DNA of 64,000 nt from Brasenia schreberi (GCA_036023115.1 JAYKKT010000089.1:22067001-22131000), one strand, 5' to 3'. Counted from the first letter of the stretch, positions 1 to 11,526 are shown. The notes: generated by a model from the letters alone, not told the origin. A program made the numbers and translations.

Positions 1-1921
1 GGATATGTATCTTCAAGGTGTAACTCGGCCACATGATCGGTTAGGGCTTGTCCCTTGATGGAGTTTTGGTGTTGGAATTTCATATCATACTCTATTAAGA
101 GGAGCTGCCATTTACCTAGCTTACCCATTAGGATAGGTTTTTCAAAAAGATGCTTGATAGGGTCAAGTTTAGACACTATCTAAATTTCATGATCTAAGAA
201 GTAATGTCTAAACTTTTGGCAAACCCATACCAAGGGTAAGTACATTTTCTCTATGGTTTGATAATTTTTTTCATAATACCAATAGAGTTTTTGAAATGTA
301 GTAAATAACATAATCCTTAAGACTATCATCCTCATATTGAGTAAGTAAAGCACCTAATGCATCATACGAATAGAAATATAAAGCAATAAAGGTTTTCCTA
401 GCTTTAGAGGTTTTAAAATTGGAGGATTTACCAAATAAGTTTTCAATCGCTCAAAAGCTTTTTGGCAATCAGAATCCCAATCAAATTTAACCCATTTTCT
501 CAAAAGCCTATTGAAATGTTCTAAGTTGGAGATGAATCTCCTAATCGCTTTGAGTAGACTTTGGAGGCTTCGGATTTAGGTCAAGTTGGAGGGTGGAGTG
601 ATGGCTCGACACTTAGAGGGGTAGACCTCTATGCCCCTTTAGCTAACCATGAACCCTAAGAGTTTTCTTGATTCTACTCCAAAAACATATTTTTGAGGGT
701 TTAGTTTTACTTTATAAAGCCTAAGTCTTTCAAAAACCTTTTGCAAAGATTCTATGTATGCATCTGGTTTTTTATTTTACCAACAGATCATCCACATATA
801 CTTTCAAGAACTCATGGATTTGATTATGGAAAATAGTAGTCATGAATATGTGGTATGTAACACCAGCATTTTTCAAACCAAAATGCATAATCATGTAACA
901 ATAGGTGCCCCAAGTTGTAGTAAAAGCAGTTTTGGCCTAATCTTTTGGTGCTAACTTGATTTGATTATAACCCGAATAACCATCCATGAAAGAAAACATT
1001 TCATGATTTGCAGTGCTATCCACTATCAAATCAATATTTAGAAGTGAAAAATTATTTTTTGGAGTGACTTTGTTCAAATTTCTAAAATCAATGTAAATAT
1101 GAGTTTTCCCATTGGATTTTCTAACAACAACAATATTTGAAAGCCATTCAAAGTAAGCAATGGGTTTTATAAATCCATCTTTTAAAAGATCTTTTAAACC
1201 CTTTTTTACTTGGGAGTGGACATCGGGGTGGATTTTCCTAAGCTTTTGTTTCTCGGGTTTTGCATTTGGTTCTAGAGGCAAATAATGCTCCACACTTCAT
1301 AGGTTCATGCAAACACATGTATATACGATTTCAAGAATGCAATGAATGATGCCCTTTTCATGCTCATGCAAACAAGTATCTATTTTGACACACTTTGGGT
1401 TAGACTCACTCCCTAAATTGACCTCTAAAAAATCCCCTCCTACAAAATTTGAAGGTTTTTTCAAGTGAAGGATTTTATGAAATTCAGGAAGCTCGAAGGC
1501 TTGATCATCTTTATGGATGAGAGAATCTTCCTCCTTGCTTTGATCACTCTCAAGTGCTTTGATTTCTAGGTATGTATTATGCAAAAGAGAAGGATTATGC
1601 ACAAGAGTTTTATTTACAATGGCATGAGACAATTTGAGTTTGAGAATATACATAGGTTTTGACAACACGGTTTTGGAAAACAAGATTTTTGGGATTTTTG
1701 ACTTTTTCATTTTTTTTATTTTTCCAAACAAATGCTAGAAGGAAGAACATAAAAGACTTTTTTTTGGAATTTTTAGATTTTTCAAATATTTTTGGGTTTT
1801 GCGAGTTTTCTAAATTTTTTTGGCTTTTCCAAATATATACTTTTTGAGATTTTTCCCAAAAAGGGGTCTTCCATCAAGCCAACAAAGAAAACAATATGAA
1901 TTAGACTCCAGATAAGTAAGT
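1..1921 (-). pseudogene. Decayed Tat-type Ty3/gypsy pol fragment (pre-RT, RT, first RNase H)
   Basis: Reading the minus strand from 1921 down gives the lysine-rich region before RT, then RT, then the RNase H connection, and the window edge cuts it off. The best piece (937-1293) has the RT motifs IDFRNLN and FSFMDGYSGYNQIKLAPKD and is collinear with the pol of the intact element at 35681-39367. The region before RT (1297-1731) keeps ELPEFHKI and GGDFLEVNLG. Stops and frameshifts divide everything, so no enzyme can be made. It is closer to E and B than to A in sequence. The right end meets the truncated copia-type LTR near 1921. Family is clear; exact ends are not. Confidence 0.85.
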
Positions 1922-2201
1922 CAGTGTTTGAAATTAGGTCCCAACGGACCAATGTCACCCAAGATGGGGCCACTCGGGCTAGGGCCACCTGGCACCAGGG
2001 TCACCTAGGCCACCATGGGGCCAACAGCTCGTAAAATAGTCGTTGGGCCTTTAGCAACCAGCAGATATGTTGTTGGCTTTCTCTCTTCTCTCTATAAATA
2101 TTCTTCACGTAATCAATACATGTTTAAGCCCTGTGTGGCTGCTTTGTATGTATATTTGATCTTCAATAAACAAGATGCAAGAACTTACCTGATTATTTAC
2201 A
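1922..2201 (+). repeat. 5' LTR of the copia-type element (start truncated)
   Basis: It aligns with 4609-4859 from the TTTGAAAT-AGGTCCC block through the shared end CTGATTATTTACA. About 45 bases present at the head of the right LTR are missing, and the left edge abuts the gypsy fragment directly. It carries an extra GC-rich stretch (about 1965-2025) absent from the other copy. A TATAAATA box lies near 2093. Confidence 0.7.
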
Positions 2202-2213
2202 TGGTATCCGAGC
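2202..2213 (+). other. Primer binding site, initiator tRNA-Met type
   Basis: TGGTATCCGAGC follows the LTR end ACA directly and differs at one base from the usual plant copia site TGGTATCAGAGC. This sets the element's orientation and class. Confidence 0.75.
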
Positions 2214-3415
2214 TTGCGATTAGCGATCGACGACAGTTAGCGCGACTCGATGAACGGTGGGCAAGAAAAGATAGTAGCCGATTGACTAATTTGATGTTGG
2301 AGGTTCTCGGTGGTTCGATGAGGATGGACTCTAGCAAGCAACGGCGAGGCAGCTCGAACTCCTGTACCCCTTTCTAACGGTGAAGTGCTGGAGATGTTGA
2401 TAATAGAGAGAGAGAAGAAGAAAAATTGTAATGATCAACCAGTGTACATGGTCATGCTCCAATGGGATCTACGGAAACTCGCCAGAGTCCGTCTCTTACT
2501 AGTAGATCCTTCATCACCAACCTCTCCACCTCTCCGACGGCCAATAGGAGCGGATCTCAGTGTTTTTGCCATATGGTTACCTGGTTGTGGAACTCTTCGA
2601 GGGTTATCACTGACTCTTTCTCCACCAGGAACATGGTGAGATGGTTGTGGCAGTGACAGCGGTGGTTTTCAAAGGATGGCCAACATCAAGGTGGCGGCGT
2701 GCCGAGATGAAGATGGCCACAATGACGGTGGTTATATCGGAATTCAGGCCGATAATCGTAGCAAAGAAGGAAAGGAGCTTTTACCCAAGAAGAAGAGAGA
2801 TGGGGACAGTCAGGTGGTCGATGGTTGGTTTCGGTGATAGCAAGGCCGAGTGAGGTTCGACAATGGTCGACATTGAGTGAAGTCGTGATGGCAACGGAGG
2901 CAGATGCAATGGGTAGTGAAGATAGAGATTTGGCTTCAGCGGTAGAGAGATGAAAGGCGATGATTTTTAGCTACTAGGCAAGGTGAAGATGGCCTGGATG
3001 ATGATGGGGATGGAAGACGAGTAGTTGAGGAGGACGAGAGTGTTGCAAAAGGATGTTGGATGTGGCGGCCAAAGTGGTTGGACAATAGCGTCAACAACAG
3101 GATGGCAGCGGCATGGGAACGTCGTTCATGCTATGCATGGAGATGGAGGATCTTGAGGGAGCAGTTGCGACTTGCAAGGATTGACATCGAAGAGAGATGG
3201 TCCCGTTGATGAAGACAAAGAGAGGCTGTGAAAAGGAGAGAGAGAAAAGAGGGAGAAAATCAGTTTCAAACCCATTTATATACAGTAGGGTTGTGGATCC
3301 AGACCATTATATATTAAAATAAGATTTTTTGTTGGACAAGATCTAAAACTGGAGCTATGTTTGGATCTAATTTTATCTTGCTTGATATTCATATTTGAGT
3401 CTATCCAGATGTGCT

Positions 3416-3511
3416 CTTTCCAACTTGTTTGTTTTTAATATTGATTATATCAATTGTTTGTCATCTTTCCAACTTGTTTGTTTTTAATATTGATTATATC
3501 AATTGTTTGTT
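3416..3511 (+). repeat. Tandem duplication, 49-bp unit, two copies
   Basis: Two nearly perfect 49-base copies begin CTTTCCAACTTGTTTG at 3416 and 3465. They sit in the AT-rich non-coding half of the copia-type element. Confidence 0.85.
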
Positions 3512-4049
3512 GACATGTTTAGAGGAAAAATGTATTCAACAATTTCAAACATGACTATTGATTAAATAAAAATATATATTTGTTTGAAAACAATAAGTTG
3601 CATTTTTTTGTATAATTGATATCCATGTTGGCCTTTTATTGAAGACCTTTGTGATTAAGGTGCTTCATGTTGGTAGCCCTTTGTTAGAAATTAATTGATA
3701 TTTGAAGATGCACTTATTTTTATTTGAGGATTTGTGATCTTCATAACTTTAATGTTGTTTTTTCATGAGATTATGATCTTCGTTTGTTAGTCTTTTGTTA
3801 GAGATCTTTGTGATTAAGATGCTCTATGTTATTGGCTTTTTGGTTGGAGAGTAATCAATATTGAAAAAATACTTATAATTATCTTGATTAGCTTTTAATT
3901 GATAAAATTGTTTTAAAATAATTGTGAAATGATTCCTTTGACTTATTTTAATCATATAAATGAATTGTCTTATTTTTGAAACTATAGAACCACTTTTGAG
4001 TTTAAAGGATATTTAAGGGCCTTGAGAATTGGATGTATGAATGTTTTGA

Positions 4050-4260
4050 TATTTGCCTTAAAAAGCTTATTTAGGTTCGAGTTTCTCCTTAAAACTCGGG
4101 TTTGAGCTTGGCCTTAAAGCTTGTTTGACTTGGCGGGTTTTGAGGTTAACCTTAAAAGGCTTATTTGATTTACGTTTTGAGTTTGCCTTAAAAGCTTGTT
4201 TGGGTTTGAATTTGTCCTTAAAACTTAAGTTTTGAGCTTAACCTTATAAAACTTGTGTGA
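4050..4260 (+). repeat. Degenerate tandem repeats of CCTTAAA-GCTT-TTTG type
   Basis: At least five imperfect units containing CCTTAAA followed by GCTTRTTTG or AACTYRRGTTTGAG recur about every 30-60 bases. Units differ by several substitutions, so this is an old expansion inside the copia-type element. Confidence 0.6.
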
Positions 4261-4599
4261 TATACCAAAGTCTCCTTATAATATCATAAGTTTGTAGTTA
4301 TTTATTAACCTATTTGGATGATATCAATGTTTTCTATCAAATGACTTTCTTGAATTAGAGAAATCAACTTCATGAACTTATTTGACTCGTTTTTTGTTTG
4401 TCTTTGGATTATATATCATAAATTGTCTTGTTGGTTTTAAAAATTGAGTGAATGTATGTATTAATATTTCATTGGTGTTAATGAAGGATGAAAAACAAAT
4501 TGATACTTTGGTTGTGAAAAGATGTTTGGAAGAAAGTTGTGCCCTCTTAGATTCACGTTTTTGTTGTTAGACAAAATTTTGATATACACACCGTAAGTT

Positions 4600-4608
4600 T
4601 GAGGGGGG
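4600..4608 (+). other. Polypurine tract of the copia-type element
   Basis: TTTGAGGGGGG directly precedes the TG that starts the 3' LTR. This is the expected plus-strand priming site for reverse transcription. Confidence 0.7.
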
Positions 4609-4859
4609 TGTTAAAATATAATAGGATTGGGCCAACAGGGCCCATAAGTCTGTATTTGAAATCAGGTCCCAATTAACCAAGGTCACATAAGTTGGGGCCA
4701 CCTGCGGCTAGTAAAATAGTCATTGGGCTTTCAACAACTAGCAGTTGTGTTGCTGGCTTTCTCTCTATAAATATTATTCATGTACTCAATAAACATTTAT
4801 TGTACGTAGATTTGATCTTCAATAAACATGATTCAGGAACTTACCTGATTATTTATACA
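4609..4859 (+). repeat. 3' LTR of the copia-type element
   Basis: Begins TGTTAAAATATA, ends GATTATTTATACA, and contains CTATAAATA near 4765. It matches 1922-2201 apart from an internal gap. Immediately to the right the hAT coding remnant starts. Confidence 0.75.
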
Positions 4860-4861
4860 GG

Positions 4862-5831
4862 TATACCTTGCAATGAGAAGATGGTTTTATGATGTATGCA
4901 TTTCATTTATTAAAGTAAATTCTTTTCATTTTAAAGCAATGACATATGTCATTGTTAACATTGGTCATGTCATCTTATTAAAAGTTTAGAGAGAAACTAT
5001 TAGATAAGATAATCCTTGAAGTGAAAGAATATTATTCGACTTTGAGAGAGTCATGGAAGGAGACAGGATGCACTATTATGGAAAACGGATGAACATATAT
5101 GTGAGTACGGACTTTGTTAAACTTTCTTATCTATTGTCCTAAAGGACTTATGTTTTTAAATATCTAGACATGTCAGATGAATGGCAAACTGCAATGGTTC
5201 TAAGGAATGAATTTGATAAGGTGATATTAGAGGTAGAACTTGAAAATGTAGTCCAATTATGTTAGTATTTTTCTATTAGATGTTTGGTGGAATAGGTTTG
5301 AAAGTGATTGCCTAAATTCGAGAGATTTTGTAATAAGACTTTTGAGTCAAACCTATACTGAAATTGACTGTAAAAAAAATTGGAGTGTTTTCGAATATAT
5401 CCACACAAAAAAGCATACAGGTTGGAACATAAGTGACTCAATGACCTAATTTTAATCCATTGCAACATGCAGCTCCAACAAAGATAATAAAAGATCAGTT
5501 ACTATTAAGTATTAAATTCAATGTTTTATTTTATTTAATTGTTAATGTTATTTACTTGTCTTTCTTACTGATAATTAATAAAGTTAAATAGGGATGAGAA
5601 CCAATTTGATAAATAAATCTGGATAATTTTGATATCTTAGAGGAATGCATTATGGAAGATAGTAAAGCAAATACACTCATAATTCAATAACACATTCAAC
5701 GGATTAATTTAGAAGGAGCGCAACAACATCAAAGGGATGATGATTTTGAATTTGAAGCTAAAGATGGTGATGATCTTGAACAAGGAGGAGAAGATGAAGA
5801 TGATTTAGTTGATCCTAATTACAATATGTAA
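4862..5831 (+). pseudogene. hAT transposase pseudogene (DUF659 to dimerisation domain and acidic tail)
   Basis: Translation with frame changes gives blocks typical of plant hAT proteins: RRWFYD near 4873 (usual RRFLYDAGLPF), then WKETGCTIMENG near 5050 (usual WKETGCTIMSDGWTD of DUF659). Next comes the C-terminal dimerisation block near 5285-5470, with LLSQT, NWSVFEYIHTKK and a broken LNDL-like stretch, and finally an acidic tail rich in Asp/Glu to the stop near 5830. The N-terminal BED zinc finger and most of the catalytic core are missing, cut at the retroelement boundary. Stops and frameshifts occur throughout. I see no terminal inverted repeats, so the DNA transposon's limits are unknown. 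Confidence 0.7.
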
Positions 5832-6093
5832 ATGTAATTCTTTTTTCAATTTTGAAAGTTATAATTTTTTTAATAAAGATGTACTACGTAAATGCTTGAT
5901 ATATTGAAAATTTAATGGTGATTGATGAATATGTACTCAATTTATGTATTATATGAATTGTTTTCAATTTATGTGATTTTTTCTGAATACTTGTCATTTT
6001 TTTTTCCCCAATTTTTTAGTATTAGATAACGATACGAGGCGATACGCATATCGTGGACTAAAATGATACATGATATGATATGCATCGAACAAC
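5832..6093. other. AT-rich gap with a GATACG-rich patch
   Basis: No gene is visible. Bases 6024-6083 hold several GATACG/GATATG words, including GATACGAGGCGATACG. They resemble the segments near 63190 and 63965 and may be a remnant of the same short repeat. Confidence 0.5.
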
Positions 6094-6453
6094 ATTGATG
6101 ATAATGCGTACATGTTGGAGCAACTATCTCACTATAAAAATGTCTCACCAACCTTCAATGTATGTGACTTTTCTCCTTACTTACATGACACTAAGGACCA
6201 GGTGTTTCTACTCCCGAGTCCTTTCGAATCAAGAGAGAATGATGAGGACATTGACTCTAACTTGTTGACTTTGAACCCAGGCACCAAACTAGGTTCAAAT
6301 AACTTTAGCCCAGATGCAATCATTGGCTCATTTTCCAATAATACAATGGGACGAGTTTAAGGGCCCATGACTCGATCCAAGACCCGTCTCACACTAGGAT
6401 GGAACTCTACCTTCCGTAATTTAACGTGCCTTCATCCAATTGAAGTTAAAGTC
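6094..6453 (+). pseudogene. C-terminal tail of a Ty3/gypsy integrase (chromovirus-like)
   Basis: The frame reads DDNAYMLEQLSHYKNVSPTF, then NVCDFSPYLHD, an acidic stretch, a stop at 6358 and GPMTRSKTRL. This is the layout of the end of many plant chromovirus polyproteins (SPTFNVADLSPYxxD, then GPMTRSRAK). It is unrelated to the Tat elements of this window. Everything upstream, including the integrase core, is absent. Only this tail and a possible LTR downstream remain. Confidence 0.65.
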
Positions 6454-6524
6454 ATCCATTGCTATTTTGGTGAAGAACTTGATGCAATTAAAGACGCTCC
6501 CAAACATTATGAAATTATCACGAG

Positions 6525-6580
6525 TCAAGTCTATGTGAATTACATTACTACAACTACAACTAAGCCTTTTCCCATACTCT
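6525..6580 (-). repeat. Possible short remnant of an RTE LINE 3' end
   Basis: ACAACTACAACTAAGCC followed by TTTTCCCATACT resembles the 3' terminus of the LINE at 52903 (ACAACAACAACTAAGCC, TTTCCCCATACT). The match is only about 30 bases, so chance or an unrelated repeat is possible. Confidence 0.35.
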
Positions 6581-6639
6581 ATGTAAATTGCATTACTTAA
6601 CTTAAATCCAAATAGTCTCAATATGTTAAGTCAAACCCA

Positions 6640-7030
6640 CGTTTTTTCTTTATTTCTTTTCTATAACAAGGCCCATAATGTTGATCAGATATTTTTTTGT
6701 TATTTTCAGTTTCAGGGATGTGTTTAGTAAGTTCTGTAGAAAGAAAACCATAGCCGGTGGGCATTTGAAACTTTCCAAATCTCCAAGGTCAGGTTTCCTT
6801 GTACAAGGGATATCCATTATCTCCAACCTTATAAATACCTCTTTTGGGTTGGTATTGGAGGGCGTCTTGTTCAGCCATTCTTGAGATAATAAAAGTCCTA
6901 CAAATTTCAAGAAAAGTTCCTAACCAAGGCCTTATTATCTCTTGTTCCTCTTATCTAAGTCTTGTGTGAGGCTTAGTGGCGAGTTGTTGACATGATCTTT
7001 ATCGTGGATTCGTAGCGGATTGCTTCAACA
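6640..7030 (+). repeat. Candidate 3' LTR piece of the chromovirus-like element
   Basis: This segment follows the integrase tail at the distance expected for an LTR. It contains TATAAATACCTC near 6831 as a possible TATA box and ends in a stretch (TCGTGGATTCGTAGCGGATTG) like gypsy LTR ends. No second LTR is present to define its limits. Confidence 0.35.
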
Positions 7031-7753
7031 AACCCGACCCACATCACTACTTCTCCCAACTAACAAAATAAACTCTTCCTTTTTTGGAGGAAAAAAAGCT
7101 ACATGATACAATTAGTGTAATGAACATACTCTGCTCTATCATAATAACTAGAAGAAAAAGACCCTAAAAAAAAGCACTTACAAACATTAAAAATTATTTG
7201 TTCTGAGAGTAGAAATTTTGAATGAAGATTGTAATTACTTTCAATAGTTAAATATGAATAGCCAGACCAATCCAGATCATTATTGCAACAGATGTGAATC
7301 ATCTGACGAGTGCAGGTTCTCAACCGCTGTTGTTAAGGGCCACTTGGCTTGGAATGCTTCTTCTGTTTTTTGTTACAAGAGGAGGTCGAAGCCCTAACAC
7401 ACACACACCATGCATGCACCACCAGGAGTTAGGCTCCCCACCAACTCCTATGGCGCCAGAGCTACCTGCCTCTGGAATGCTACTTTAACGCCTAAACGGT
7501 CGCGCAGAAGTACAACCCTAGGTTGAATACTATTCTCTAGTCTCTCAAGGATTTAAACAAAGAAATAAGAATGGATATTTTATTGAAAACAAGGAAAATA
7601 AAAACATAAGCACTTAATAGCCCTGCATATACCATACACTCAATAGTTAATACTTCATATATAACTAGACATTAGAAGTTACCTTTAGCACATTTATTGC
7701 AAATCTAGACCGAGTCATTAAATATAATATGTTATTTAACACAAAGAAGGAAT
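7031..7753. other. No gene seen
   Basis: AT-rich DNA with short unrelated reading frames. Around 7315-7500 there is a GC-richer patch with a CACACACACACC run, and nothing in it resembles a known protein. The last five bases are the left target duplication (GGAAT) of the solo LTR. Confidence 0.5.
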
Positions 7754-8569
7754 TGTAAACACCCCGAAATCCGACGAACTTCTCAAATAAACCTGGTTTT
7801 GTAAAAGCAGCCCCAAAAGGCTATTTTGAATCTGGAAACCCAAGAGTCTTCCAGACAAACCCTATACATACTTTGAACCTGTATATATGTTTTAAAATAT
7901 GTATAATATAGTTTTAAAACCTTTTAAAATACGTTTTGAAACCCCACAAAGCGGCTTGGCCTGATGAAAGTAGGACCAGAAGAGCTAAAGAGAGCCTGGA
8001 ACCGGAGCACATGTCAAGCCCGGCGCAACAACTCTCGTGTTAGATTCATTCCCAGGATCTCGAACGTCCAAGTCCCTGTTATCAACAAAAATCATGTGAA
8101 ATCATCTCCGAAAGGTAAAAACAGAAGCGGACGACCATGTTGGCGAAGACCCAACGCAAGACGGAGTACTGATGTTGTCAGACCTCGCACAAACCGTTCG
8201 TTTCGAACATACCCTGAAGGAGTCAGAATTCAGTTTAGATTGGATCTGGACCATATATATCCAGATCCCAATCCAAACGTATATGTGGATTTGGATTTGG
8301 ATCCAAAGATCCAATCCAATATCCACATCCATGGCCCACATCACCTTCTCATAAATGGAGGTGGGGCCCACTTGAAATTCACGTGGGATTTTGGGCATGA
8401 GAGAGAATGGGGAGGATTAAGCATGAGGGAAATGTATTAAGCTTGACTTGTGTGTCAAATTTCGGGTTAATCATGTGGGTTAGCCTAATTAGTGTGGGTT
8501 TAAGCTTGTATGAACCTACACCTAATCTAGGACTGCACCAACATGATGCAATTAAGTCCATGGGCTATG

Positions 8570-8960
8570 AAAAGGGATGCTCCTAACCCAATCCTAAGCC
8601 AAAACCCTTAATCCTAGCCATTTACCCTAATCCCAGCCTAATCCTAGCCTAATCACCTAACCCACTTCCCTAATCCCAGCCTAATCCCAACCTAATCACC
8701 TAACCCACCTCCCTAATCCTTCCCTAAACCTAGCCTAATTCCCTTAATCCTAACCTAATCCTAGCCTAATCACCTAACCCACCTCACTAAACCTCACCCT
8801 AAAACCAACCCACCTAGCTAAGCCCTAAACCACTAAACCACCCCACCTAAACCCTAGCACACCATATCCCTAAAACCACCTAACCTAAATATCTGGTCCC
8901 CCCTAAATATCTAGCCCACCTTATCACCACACCACCACCACCTAACCACTAAACCACCCC
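8570..8960 (+). repeat. Pyrimidine-rich CCTAATC/CCTAACC degenerate repeats in the solo LTR
   Basis: Dozens of imperfect copies of CCTAATCC, CCTAACCC and CCTAAACC occur in series. They look telomere-like, but units vary in length and sequence and the homologous stretch in the LTRs of element A is similar and shorter, so this is LTR sequence rather than telomere DNA. Confidence 0.7.
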
Positions 8961-8999
8961 TTCAAAACCAGCCCAACCGACCTCTTGAAAAACCTATAA

Positions 9000-9016
9000 C
9001 CCCCCCCCCCCCCCCC
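9000..9016 (+). repeat. Homopolymer C run
   Basis: About 16 consecutive C lie at the place where element A's LTRs have a TATTTAAA box followed by 9-10 C. Run length is variable between LTR copies. Confidence 0.8.
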
Positions 9017-10099
9017 AAGTGGGTGGGTTTTTCAAGTTTTTCTAGCGACCTTGGGCCAACCGAGCCCTCTCTCACCCCTTGCTCTCTTCTCTCACCTGCT
9101 CCATCACCACCTCCCGGCCTGCACCACTTCACGCCACCATCATCTCCCGACCTGCACCATTCCACGCCACCACCAACTGCCCGGCCAGCTCCACTCCTTC
9201 CACCCGACTGCATCCACCTTCCACTCGGTTGCCTTCCTTGGACACATGCCAACCTCCTCTTCCTCTTCGGTTAGTACCCTATCCTAACATCACCCTATCT
9301 TCACTCCTCCTCCACTCTCAGCCACCGCACCACCATCACCTCCCGGCCACCATCTGCCACCCTTCTCCATTCGGCCAGACACAACCCACTACACCACCCG
9401 CCAGCCCTACCTTCCCCTTTGACAGTCCCTAGTTAGTCACCCTTAACCGTACCTCTTCCCTTAAACCACCCCTTAGCCAACACCCTAGCTAGCTCCCCTT
9501 TGCCATTCCTAATCCCCCCTAGTTACCCTCGCCGGCCACCATCTAACCTGCCACTAGTCGGCCAGCCATAACCGATTGCAACTAACCACTCGCGCGGCCT
9601 TACACCCTCTTCCTTAGACAGCCCCTAGTCACCCCTTAGCTCCACCTTCCCTAGGACCTGCCCTACACCTTAGTGACACCCCCCCTAACTACCTCAGCCA
9701 CAAGACTCCAGCCGAGCCCTTCCTTAGCGCCAAGGCGCCACACCCGCAGCATCTTCCTTCACCCGGCCAGCCCTCCTTTGCCGTGTCTTTTCGAGGAGCT
9801 CCCTCTTGCAGCCCAAGGCGACGCCCAAGCCCAAGCTCAAGCAAGTCACCTCCAGACCAGCTATACGTAAGTGCCTAACTCGGTCCTTGTTTATAGACTT
9901 GCTTAAGCTAAATTAAATTTGATACGGGGTTGTAATAACGGAGCATTGTTTCCCCCCACTTGTAATAACGTGGCTTGGCACACCCACACACACGTGCACT
10001 TAGCTTATCTCGCTCTTAGTCGTGCACGATTTTGAACACACACGGGCCTAATCAGCCCTTAAGATATAAACTTATTTATATAATTTAAGTTGCGTGGGG

Positions 10100-10640
10100 T
10101 TTTACTTAAGTTGTGTGTGTTGTCTTTCAATTCTCGCACTCACACACATTGAGCTTTCGCTCTTATTTGCAAGACCCAAGTAAGGGCCGTGTTATCTTTT
10201 TTTCCTTGGGTTTAACTTCATGTTGTGTGTGTTGTCTTTCAATTCTCGCACTCACACACATTGAGCTTTCGCTCTTACTCCCAAGACCTTAGTCAAGGCC
10301 TATTGCAATTTATATTTGGGTTTAATTTCATGTCGTGTGCGTAGTACTTCAATTCTCGCACTCACACACATTGAGCTTTCGTTCTTAATCCCAAGACCTT
10401 AGTCAAGGCATATTGCAATTTATATTTGGGTTTCATTTAAGTCGTGTGAGTTGTCTTTTAATATACACATATCACCCACGCAACACGTTGGCGACCTTCG
10501 GGCCCATATATATTATAAGTATTTCCCTTTCGGCTATGTCTTTAAGATTTGGGTTTTAAGGTCCAACAGTGTGCGTAGTCTTTACATATATACACGGCAC
10601 ACACTTGCACTATTGAGCCTTTCTGCTCTTAAGATATAGC
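10100..10640 (+). repeat. Tandem array of about 110-bp units in the solo LTR
   Basis: Units contain CACATTGAGCTTTCGCTCTT preceded by TCAATTCTCGCACTCACA and followed by CCAAGACC...AAGGCC and a GTCGTGTG box. The array corresponds to the five-unit arrays in element A's LTRs (31380-31920 and 42500-43030) but has its own unit composition. Confidence 0.75.
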
Positions 10641-11006
10641 CATATTTCCCTTTCGCAATTTCCCTTTTGCAATTTACATTTCAAGTCATTTCCCTTCCGC
10701 ATTGTCTTTCAATTTCGGGTTTTCCCTTTGGAGTTGCGTGAGTTTGCATTGCATATACGCCATACCACGAGTTAGGACGCATATTGCATCAAAAGCAAAC
10801 CCCATACTCCCGCTCAAAGTCGCCCCACTTAGGTTATGTGTTCATAACACACACCTAGTTGGCCCGAAAAGGGATAAAAAGAAAGACATAGGCACGTGCA
10901 AATCCATGTGAAATAAAATCTGAAAATCATACAAAAACAACCCGAATCGAACACCTCAAACGTTCTCGTAGGTTCTCATACTTTAAAACTCGATTTTTAA
11001 AGCGTA

Positions 11007-11136
11007 CAGACTGACCCTTGTGCATCGGTGTAAGAAGGTCTGCGACGAAAAAAGCTTGCTTGCTCACAATCGCCACGTTAGGAGTCAGATTTCAAAGTAT
11101 TTCTTCGCTAGCTTAAGTAAGCTAGCTGGCACGCCC
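11007..11136 (+). promoter_or_regulatory. U5 hairpin module with a primer-site-like core
   Basis: Three potential structures lie in order: stem CAGAC/GTCTG (11007-11011 with 11038-11042) closing a GCATCGGT loop; a shorter GCGA/TCGC pairing; and a perfect hairpin GCTAGCTTA-AG-TAAGCTAGC (11107-11126). The last is followed directly by TGGCACGCCC (11127-11136), identical to the core of this family's primer site. The same arrangement occurs in the LTRs of A, and in part in C and E, so it is conserved. Its function is unknown. Confidence 0.65.
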
Positions 11137-11217
11137 TTTTGCTTAAATAGGACTTAGACACACGAAAAGGTTCGCTTCAGGCCTAAGAACCAGGAGCGGG
11201 AACTTTCTGCGTCTACA

Positions 11218-11526
11218 GGAATGAAGTGCTACAAACACTTAATGCTTTGGAAAGAACTAGGTTACAAAAGCTAAGGTCAACAGATCTGCTCATCCCATTT
11301 GCTTCCACATCAATAACCTTACACAATACAAACAACCAACAACGAGTACTTGTTAAGTTCCAGATATCCACGAAACATGCCTTTTTCTCTCCAAGTCATC
11401 AGCAAACAAAAACAGTTCAAAAACGTGTTATACCAATGAAGGTCTCAACATGAATATAGAACCATAACCATTTTACACACACTACAAGGTGAGTTTGGTA
11501 GCTTCATAAAACTGTTCGTTGCAACT
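11218..11526. other. Unassigned DNA between solo LTR and element E
   Basis: No coding similarity seen. It starts with the second GGAAT duplication and ends with CAACT (11522-11526), the left target duplication of element E. It should be continuous with 51638 onward in the pre-insertion locus. Confidence 0.6.

Larger units (their letters stand above)
1922..4859 (+). mobile_element. Copia-type LTR retroelement without recognisable genes
   Basis: Two related direct repeats (1922-2201 and 4609-4859) flank about 2.4 kb. The left repeat is followed by a primer site resembling the initiator tRNA-Met site of copia elements, and the right one is preceded by a purine tract. I find no gag, protease, integrase or RT motif between them, in any frame, so it looks like a large non-autonomous derivative that would need enzymes in trans. 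The first half (2214-3260) is GC-richer with short unrelated reading frames; the second half is AT-rich. It adjoins a hAT pseudogene on the right. The two LTRs are visibly diverged, so the insertion is old. Confidence 0.7.
7754..11217 (+). mobile_element. Solo LTR of a Tat-type Ty3/gypsy element (family A)
   Basis: It begins TGTAAACACCCCGAAATCC, ends GCGTCTACA and is flanked on both sides by the perfect 5-base duplication GGAAT (7749-7753 and 11218-11222). It aligns along its whole length with the two LTRs of the intact element A, but is about 330 bases longer and clearly diverged. With both flanks intact and no internal sequence, this is a solo LTR left by unequal recombination between the two LTRs of one insertion. 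Order inside: a head like A, a CCTAATC-rich tract, a C-run, a tandem array and the U5 hairpin module. The short proline-rich frames it contains are not genes. Confidence 0.92.

Noticed and set aside
1659..1847. Phe-rich plus-strand frame
   Set aside because: Shadow of the Lys-rich pre-RT region of pol on the other strand. The same artefact appears at 28566-28760 and 35638-35844.
8570..8960. Telomere-like CCCTAAA-type sequence
   Set aside because: Units are irregular and the tract is a normal part of the family A LTR, also found at 30245-30440 and 41365-41560.
9023..9432. Overlapping Pro/Ser-rich open frames of 78-117 codons
   Set aside because: They lie in the pyrimidine-rich leader of the solo LTR. 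The homologous stretches of the A LTRs (30488-30780, 41586-41954) have different frames and no conserved protein.
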